Part shown: positions 56,173-64,000 of the stretch, piece by piece | Position numbering within the stretch: position 1 is the first letter of the stretch | How the letters are laid out: every line of letters starts with the position of its first letter | Source of the DNA: Polytrichum commune | Taxonomy: Eukaryota > Streptophyta > Polytrichopsida > Polytrichales > Polytrichaceae | NCBI GenBank assembly: GCA_950295325.1 | Contig: OX485803.1 | Coordinates: forward strand, 3,660,001 to 3,724,000 | DNA length: 64,000 nt | Direction of reading: 5' to 3' | The notes under the pieces: generated by a model | Told to the model about the DNA's origin: nothing | The model's database searches: none | What the model saw: only the letters and a program-made list of their open reading frames with translations | Program-made: the position numbers and the translations under genes

Positions 56173-56517
56173 CAATGGCCTGCTGGAATTCATCAATCAA
56201 ACCAATCAGCTCTCTCAATCACCCTTCATACGACTCCAAATAGGGTAGATAGATTTCTACTGCCACCAAACTAATGACTATCCGAAGCTCCAGTCGTCTC
56301 CATAGCTGGGCACCAACATTGACCACCGAAAATGGTTCATACCTTCACCGCAGCTACAAGAAACACCTCAGTTTCTGCCACAAAACAGCACCTACCTCAA
56401 CGTTTGTGCCTTCTCGACAGGTAGTCCTTCATGTTGGCATAGATCACATAGAACTTAACCGAATTCAGCACCGGGAAAGAGAGAAAGGCGAGAGACTCCG
56501 ACAGAGCAAGCAAGCAA

Positions 56518-56540
56518 GCAAGAGAGAGAGAGAGAGAGAT
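56518..56540. repeat. (AG)n microsatellite in carrier leader region
   Basis: GCAAGCAAGCAAG followed by an AG run about 380 bp upstream of the carrier start. It probably lies in the 5' leader or promoter. Confidence 0.85.
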
Positions 56541-56784
56541 TGCAAAGTTTTCCAAAGATTGCAAATACTTTTAGTGTTTATTATTATTTAGTATAACAGC
56601 CCTAAGTTGCTTCAAAAGCCAAGAGCCTAAAGTCTTCGGAGGTTTGATAGGGATCACTTAAGTACTGTTGACTAGTCCCCCACCCTCAGCATTAAGTGTT
56701 ACATACTTCTCTCTCAATTTAATCATCAAAGTCCAAGGCTTGAAATAGTTCTTTGGAGAATCAATGAACGCGAAGAACCCACCA

Positions 56785-56975
56785 CCAGTTCTAGATGAAC
56801 CGGTTGAGTTTGAGGAAGATTTGGTTGAGGCTGAAGACTTCAGGAAATTTACCCATCATTTTAGAAGAATCTGTAGCATATACCTCGAGTTAGTAAAGAA
56901 AAACGGAGAGATCACTTCATGTAACCAGTTGGACTTGGAAACGTTAGGATTTTGACCAATTATACCCAAAAGTCT
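56785..56975 (+). repeat. dispersed ACCGGTT-type repeat, copy 5
   Basis: It has GATGAACCGGTTGAGTTTGA, GAAGACTTCAGGAAATTTAC, CATATACCTCGAG, GTAACCAGTTGGACTTGGAA and CCCAAAAGTCTCCCC. It lies about 650 bp upstream of the carrier start codon and also opens a short accidental ORF (56764-56955). Confidence 0.75.
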
Positions 56976-56979
56976 CCCC

Positions 56980-58080
56980 ACACACTAGGTGCAAAATGGT
57001 TCAATATGCTCTGAGTCTTAGAACAAACATTCCGAGTATTATTATTCTTGGGAATTGGTTGGGATAGTCAAAAAGTCAATGCTCAACGCCTGCTCAACAT
57101 TGATGACTTTAGGCACACCTATATAACCACTTAAGAAGGTCATTTATGTGTTCAATGAAAATCAATCAAATTTTGAGGTTTCGTCGTTTAGATTTCATTC
57201 TTAAGACATTGGATTCGTAAAAAAATTGCTAACTGACTACATTTTTAGCTTGGATTAGAAGAGGCCAAACCATTTATTTCAAGGGAGGGGTGTGGATCAA
57301 GTTTGGTCTTTGATGCCACACCGTTGATTAAGGACTAGTTATGTTAATTTAGTTTGAAGTTTTTGCTAAGGATGGCTAACGATAGCTACCGATAACAAGA
57401 CTGGCATTGTCTTCTAGTTCTCTCCCTAAAAATTTGTGGAAGGAAAACTTCAACTTAACTAGACTACAATGTTCGTGGTATTTAGTCACGGGTAGATCAC
57501 TCCATTGTCAAGTTGAACACCACGTGCGACCAAAAAAAATCTTCTTTTGGTAAGTTGCACCACCAAAATGGGTCAAAATTTTATCAATTTTTTTTCATGA
57601 GTAGATATACACAGTACCTATGACATACTTAGAAGTGGTAACTAAATTTGATGATTTGTTTTTTTCATAAAACATACCGTTTCTAACTAGAATGACACAA
57701 AACTGAACTAAAACAATTACTAAAAAAACAAAGATGACTAAAAATTTCAGAAAAATATACAAAAGATACTATAAATGGTTATGTATATGTAGAAAAAATA
57801 TCATAAATTTTAAAATTATATATGGCATGTAATATAGGGGTAGCAAACTTTGTCCGCACGTGGTGTCAACTTGACAATGAAGTGACCTCCCCGTGTATTT
57901 AGTGCCACATACGTTCTTTGCGAAGGGTGTAAACTAGTTGTCTAGAGGCCTAGAATTGTCGTATCATGAAATTGTGAACATGACAATATTTGTCAATATA
58001 AGTAACTTTTGAAAGTTAATAATTTTGATTAGGACATTTAGTGTAGGACATTGGAGTACTTGAGATGATAATTTTACATT
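56980..58080. other. intergenic, nothing identified
   Basis: AT-rich non-coding sequence with no ORF or transposon domain of note. Confidence 0.4.
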
Positions 58081-58084
58081 TTCG

Positions 58085-58190
58085 GGCAAGAGGAAGAATT
58101 TTTTTGAATGTACCAATGCCAAATGTCATGTTTCTACAATTAGTATGCAAGAGGAAGACATTTTCAAGCATACTAATGCCAAGTTTCATG
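58085..58190 (+). repeat. direct repeat of GCAAGAGGAAG unit
   Basis: A roughly 50-bp unit beginning GCAAGAGGAAGA and ending (A)TACTAATGCCAA or similar occurs at about 58087 and 58148, and again near 59421. The last copy carries TTTAGCATACTAATGCCAAG. Confidence 0.6.
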
Positions 58191-58799
58191 TACAATCTCA
58201 CCTTCATGATAGAACACTTGATTATAGAATGCATGTCCCATTGACCAAGCTTTCTAGTGTTAATTTACCTTCATACTTTGATTATGATGCTTGTAATACG
58301 ACCTTTTTAGACCCAATTTGTAATATAGTAGAGGTAATCAATGTGCATAAGTGGTGGGACCCATGTTAAGGATTTGCCTTGGGACCGGAGAGTTGTTCCA
58401 TTTACAGGTTGAATCAGAATAACATGAACCATGATCATCCGTGGGTTAATTCGATTTTATTTTACTCAAGTTATTTGTTTTAAACCTAGGTTCCAAAACA
58501 AATTTGGCACTTTTTGAATTTTTGGGATCGGGTGAAGGTTGAAGCAAAAATGAAGAAGATTCACATAAGCACAAGTAGTTGTTGCAATATTCTTCTTGAG
58601 TTTTGATTGAAGGTTGGGTGGAGGTGACTCTTACTTATAGTAATTGGTAGGTGAGAGTTGGTGAGTTGGTGAGTTGGGTTAGGGGTTTTGGGTATAAGGA
58701 CTCCCCTCCTCTCCATAGTGGGTTTAGATTCAAGGATGGGATAAGGGAGTGGTAATTGCTGATGACTCAAACAAGTGGGTATTAATATCTTGAATCTTG

Positions 58800-59127
58800 T
58801 GATTGATGGATTGCAGCTAATGACATCAATTTTGCAACCTATGTGTGATGGGAGGGATATGTTGAAGGCATGGTTGAGTTGGTGGATTTAACATGGGGTA
58901 GAAAAATTCAACTGGGTTCAAATTTGAATGAAGAACCAATAAAGGGGATTGATGTGGATGACCAACCAACACCAATAGTCAAGCTTCCTCAAGCCCGTGA
59001 GTATGCCCAATTACAATCAAATCTTGCAGCGAAGCATTCTTCAAAGTTTTCCATTGCAAATGAGATGAACAAGATGTCAATTTCCAACATCAACACATCG
59101 GAAGACGGTAGATTCTTACTTTCATAG
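58800..59127 (+). pseudogene. possible transposase C-terminal relic
   Basis: An 85-codon ORF (58870-59127) contains VKLPQAREYAQLQSNLAAKH and NEMNKMSISNINTS, preceded in other frames by CDGRDML. This has the look of the C-terminal part of a plant DNA transposase, possibly Tigger-like, but no catalytic motif is present. The family name is a weak guess. Confidence 0.3.
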
Positions 59128-59129
59128 TG

Positions 59130-60377
59130 TGTGATATGGTGAAGGCATCATCATGGGACTATACTCTCTCTTTTTAACTCCATATTGTGTGACATTGTGA
59201 TAACATCTCTTCAATAATCATGTTACTTCATACTTATGTATCTTCGTTATGTATACAAAATGGCTACTTACATTGAAATAGCCCATTTTCTTGAAAACAA
59301 TATGATATTTGAGGCCAAAACGTCATATTATCAAGAATACAACATACGAATGATACGACACTTTCTTGCATGACCAAACATATCATATTAAAGAGTGAGA
59401 ACAATTATTTACATTTTAGTATGCAAGAGGAAGGTATTAAAATTTAGCATACTAATGCCAAGTGGTCAATAATTGTCAAATGGCAATTACGGTCAACTTG
59501 TTGACCATGTGTAACGTAGGCATAGACCTCATAATATTATCGAACATATTAATGCCAAGATATTAGTAAGCACACTAATGCCAATGGTCAAGTTGTTGAT
59601 CATTAGTGTAACCTACACATACCCTCATAACACGACAAGTAACACTATGAAGCCAGTGATACTAAATACCATAAACAATGCAATTATGTGCCCAAAAATA
59701 GGATAGGGTTTGAGCAACCCATTCCAAAATTAGAACTAAGCACTTGTTAAGTTTATTGCTACGGTAAAGGCACAAATAAGAGTTAACAATAGTTAAACTA
59801 ACATTTCTCCCTAACACCCCTTGCCGTTAACTAGTGATGTGGTTGGGGCCTAGTTGGTGTCTATGAATGACAAGCGATATATATGAAACCCAAAGATCTA
59901 AGTGTTTATCACATGCTCATATGTATGAAAATTTCACCCCCACCAGCTAAATGCATTGGCAACATCTCATAGAATTGGCAATTATATCTTGGCTTCCTAT
60001 CAACATAATTGCCCAACAATGATAGCAAAATAAAATGGAATTGACACGCGGCCAAATTAGGTTGTTTTTCTCTCTCTCTCTCATAATAACTTGCATTGTA
60101 CATGGTGTTTCATACTTAAACAATCTTAATACACGAAATGACAGTGTAAATGTGGAACACACATGTTGTATCAAAAATATTATCATAAAATAAACTAAAC
60201 TATAAATAGTAAGCGGTGTTAAGTAATATGACTATTTATTTTAATTTGATGAGACTTTTCTTTATGTAATTAATGCACAAAAATAAAAATAAAAATAATA
60301 AAAATAGTAAAAATAGTACAATGCCTTTGTATCCTTGGGATTTCATGATTATGTATGTGTGATGTAAGATGTTAATA
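59130..60377. other. intergenic, nothing identified
   Basis: Contains near-duplicate short blocks (ACTAATGCCAA, TGGTCAA(C/G)TTGTTGA(C/T)CAT) near 59440-59610. No gene was recognised. Confidence 0.4.
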
Positions 60378-60735
60378 ATGCATGTTGTCTTCACAAGTGG
60401 GCACTTCAGACATAAGGGAACGAGTTCTAATTTCCACTATGTAGAATGTACAGTAATATCTTCATGTGTCATACCAGTTTAGGGTTAGGAGCTAGACACA
60501 CTTGTTGTGAGCAATGTGAAACTTATCAAAATGCCAAGGAAGAAAACAAGTCTTTGAAGTGGATTTATGAGCAACAATCTTCAACATTTAGTTGGATGGG
60601 AAGAGGTTGCTCTGAATCATTTTTGAGAGGTGAGTGCACTAGCAAAACTTCATATCAAATATTTAGGCAATCATTCTCAAGATAGATACATGATTTTGAA
60701 AGACATTCTTTGTTTCATGTTTGAGCGTAACAATA
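60378..60735 (+). pseudogene. degenerate paralogue of the RING gene
   Basis: Nucleotide similarity to 48860-49230 runs in order: CATGTTGTCTTCACAAGTGG against GCATTGTCTTCACAAATGGG, TCATGTGTCATACCA against TCATGCGTCATACCA, TGGATTTATGAGCAAC against TGGATTTGTGCCCAAC, CTTCATATCAAATATTTA, and a shared ATTTTGAA(A/T)GACATT. The RING Cys/His set is lost, there are stops and frame changes, and the 5' half is absent. It is a dead copy that shows the RING gene was duplicated. Confidence 0.7.
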
Positions 60736-60739
60736 AGAA

Positions 60740-62600
60740 ACGAGGATTGCCTAAAATGAAGGTGAGTGGAACTTACTTGTACATAGTAATGCCCTTGGGT
60801 TCACGACAAAGACATTTAAACAATTGAAAGAAAGATTCAAGTATCTACATAATGATCCAAAGAGCAACCCATTCCAACGGTTGACATGAAGGCACAAGGT
60901 GTGACAACAAATATATCGAGATAAAATCTTATGCGAGAAATTGCACGGGAAACCAAGATCAAATTCTATGCAAGAAATTTCATTAGAAGCTGACATATGT
61001 AGCCACCACTTTATGTCCACAAAACATCCAATTCATCCAAATATTGATCATAGTCATTTCATTGATGCAAATATTACTTATGGAACTAATATATGTAGTG
61101 CGCAAATTATTGATAGTGACATGTTGCAATCTGCCCAACATGAGGATGTTATTGGTGATAATGTAGCCATTTTTCATTTTGGTTATCAACATCCCCTTGC
61201 TTCTACAATGTTGTCATTACATACCTTGCAAGCGATCGGGGTCCCACATGTTGCCAAAGGTCAAAGCTACACCAAACATGAACCACTACTTGATTCAATA
61301 TAATTTGGAGCACCCAAATGAAAATGGACATGTTAAAACTAAGGGCAAAACCATTCATTGTGAGGCTTTTGCAAGGAGACGGGAAGATCATTGTAGACTT
61401 GAAAGAAGCCATGGAAATTTGGATTACTTCATATGCACATAGGGTCAACTTCAACAAAAAAGAAGATGAAATTAATAAACAAAGACCTCAATAGAAATGA
61501 CTATGATTAGATAAATACTAGCATATTGCATGATTGTGGTATTAGTGTTTTACAATTTCTTCATGTATATTTCTTATAACTACATATCTATTTTAATTAA
61601 GATGATTTGTTTTTCTTTCTTTACAAATGAGAATAATAAACAATGTTATCCATATTTATATTATTTAAACAAAGTGTAGTTTGTGTTTTTGTTAATACGT
61701 TGGGGTGGTTGAAATTTTATGCTCTAATAGAATAGATTTTCAGTAGTATAATATTTGTTTAACAATAATTCTTGAATAACTGACTTTGATTTGGAAGAAG
61801 TTACATTTTAATTGCATGTTATGGTTTTTACAACATGTCAATACGGAAGTAAGGTATGCATGGGCTATTTGGTCATTTTTTTTAACATCAGGACACCTAT
61901 ACTTGAGAGTGATATGTGTTTATGAGGTGTGGATCCAAGAACATACAACATAATAAAACACATGTTTAAAAGACATTGGACTACAACTTCAAATTGTATT
62001 AAGTATTTTAGTATACTCAATAGTCAACACAATGGAGGAAACTTTATATTCATGTAAGGAAACAACTCGTATGCACTTCAAATAATCTTCATAACTAAAT
62101 CAAGGGAGTTTCATTTTTGTTGGTGATTCATCATAAATTTGCTAATGCAACACAAATTCAAAACATAAATATGATCAATAAACGTCAAAGAGCAAATTGA
62201 CTAAATAACACCCGCATGCCTTATTCAAACGGTCTATCACTCTTCCTTTCTCCCCATGTTTTTACTTTCCCCTCTTAAAGTGGACCCCACCTCCATTTAT
62301 AAGCATGCACATATAATTTAAGACTATTTTACATGTCATGTCACAACATTGACCTAGACAAAGTGCTTGGTCGTCACATACAGGGTAATATTTTTATTTT
62401 TATTTTTATGACATGTTCCATAATTTTTTCTTTTCTGTTCTTTATAGCTACTCGACATTATGCTATAATGAAGCATGTGTGCATTTCTAACTCCACTCTC
62501 CTTTGTGCATGTAGTTGCAAAACGTGTAGCAAACGATGTTAGTATCTTTCCTAGTGCATAATTAAAATCGGTATGATTGATTCACACACACACACATATA
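60740..62600. other. unassigned sequence after the RING pseudogene
   Basis: A 120-codon plus ORF (60941-61303) and a shorter overlapping one (61179-61442) follow the RING pseudogene. I recognise no domain in them. The rest is AT-rich, with a (CA)n/(TA)n tract near 62584-62604. Confidence 0.3.
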
Positions 62601-62604
62601 TATA

Positions 62605-64000
62605 ATTTCACCCTTCTCTTGCATATTACTTCTATACATGACCCATGAGTTTATCAATGACATGTTTGTGATGTGTATAAAGAGATGATGCCACTAGTCG
62701 TGATTTTGTTCTCAACCATGTGATAACCTTGAAGTTGATGCATTGCGTTAACACCTCTTATATGAGCTTGGTAATGACCATGAATTGGGAAATAAGGAAT
62801 TGACTTTTCTACGGTTTTATATCACATTTTCAAATATACAACAACATTCACGTAAACATGTGAGAATGCCATGCTCAACAAATTGATTGATTTATTGATG
62901 CATTACAAGTTTGAAGCTAACCATTGTTTCTTCCTTTGTATTGAAAGACTTCTTATTTTTTCAATAAACCTCTAACTTTTGTGCAAACTGAGATTTAGCG
63001 TTGGGCAATGTCCAATTCTTGAGCCCATAAAGACAAGATTTATTTCCTTATGTGATCTCTTACCCATATACATAATCATCATCTCATTGATGGTTGGATT
63101 TTGCTCCGGATGCCATTCTTTTTAATATAAAAAGTTGTGCTTATTCACTTTAAACTGTTCTATCTTGGCTATTATAGCCATGTTGGATTTTGTCATTCAC
63201 AACCAAATGCAAGCACCTAACAATTGCTTCATGTTTTTTTTTTCCCTTGTCATTGCTTTAGCAATTACCTAGTGTTCTCCTCCATAATTTCTTTGACCAA
63301 CACAAATGGTACGAGGATAGATTCTTCATTCCCTTCATGATTCAAACACCTATAAAATCTCTCATCACATCTACAAACTAGTCTTCCATTTCCCAATTAC
63401 CGCATATTTAGATGCATAAATGTTAGTGTACTTACACAACCTCCCAATTTGTCATGTGACCAAAAGTTTTGATAATAACAAAGTATTTGGCTAGACCATT
63501 TCATGCTATCAACTAAACATGTTGTACTTCTTTTCCATCGAAATCCAGGTAGTTGGCTCATAGAATTTTACATGCCAACCGCAAACATGTCATCATCTTT
63601 CATAGCATATGACTTGTCATGGTTATCATACCCTAGCCCAATTTCATTTCTTGGTGATCCTTTTTCAATGAACCATTTCCTTGACGTAGGGATAAACTTC
63701 TTACTTTTTGAATGGTCATCTTCAAACATAATTGTACTTGGCACATATGATACATTAGTTGAACTACAATAGTTTGAAGATGAAGACAACCTCACATTTA
63801 CATGTTCATTCACAGCAAACAAAAGTACATTCATGTGTTCAAATAAGCTAGTTCTCTTCCATTTATCTATTCAACCTCAACCTTTGCAACAAATTGTCTA
63901 ATTCCCTAACAAATAACTAAATGATCAACATGTGCACTTTGTCTTCAAAATTCCAAAACTTAGAAATCACAACACCATACACATGGAACATTGCAATGTA
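62605..64000. other. window end, nothing identified
   Basis: AT-rich DNA. The 88-codon minus ORF (63568-63834) overlaps an 89-codon plus ORF and neither shows a known motif. A gene could continue beyond the edge but none is supported here. Confidence 0.3.

Noticed and set aside
1-64000. A new multi-gene system or gene cluster
   Set aside because: The six likely genes are unrelated in function, on both strands and separated by transposon debris, with no sign of co-operation.

Overview
The window is nuclear DNA of a land plant. The evidence is a secreted class III peroxidase, genes broken by many short introns with plant-type splice sites, and close resemblance of all five spliced genes to known plant families. 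The rest is AT-rich and crowded with decayed transposons and simple repeats. The transposon load looks more like a large seed-free plant genome (lycophyte or fern) than a compact angiosperm, but that is a guess. No tRNA, rRNA, CRISPR, organellar or bacterial features were seen. All family names come from recognising sequences by eye; no database search was run.

Five multi-exon genes could be rebuilt exon by exon with every reading frame closing. They are: a class III peroxidase (+, 4131-10007, 4 exons, 323 aa); a leucine carboxyl methyltransferase-family protein (+, 14073-18168, 7 exons, 354 aa); a cysteine-synthase-like PLP enzyme (+, 20195-25564, 12 exons, 416 aa); a STAR/KH RNA-binding protein (-, 33013-37008, 7 exons, 276 aa); and a BAC1-like mitochondrial basic amino-acid carrier (-, 52892-56142, 8 exons, 315 aa). 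A sixth, intronless gene encodes a small RING-HC protein (+, 48767-49243), and a broken paralogue lies at 60378-60735. These look like ordinary single genes with no shared pathway.

The spaces and introns hold mobile-element relics. From left to right: a foldback element (231-446), an hAT tail (2250-2484), a Harbinger-type MITE with TTA duplications (12655-13014), four tandem LINE tails filling one intron (14320-15870), a deleted pogo/Tigger element with TA-flanked terminal repeats (18934-19568), a two-gene PIF/Harbinger relic (26770-29750), foldback MITEs in two neighbouring introns of the KH gene, a TA-flanked MITE (38979-39439), a chromovirus 3' end (42587-43640), and a LINE tail with RNase H, a CCHC finger and a PD-(D/E)XK-like endonuclease (49405-50749). 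A roughly 200-bp family carrying ACCGGTT motifs occurs five times.

The most unusual points are: a peroxidase lacking both cysteines of one conserved disulfide; two GC-AG introns at conserved splice positions; a duplicated last exon in the carrier gene that could supply a different C-terminus; repeated local tandem duplication within introns and upstream of genes; and the architecture of the LINE tail. I did not find a clearly new multi-gene system.
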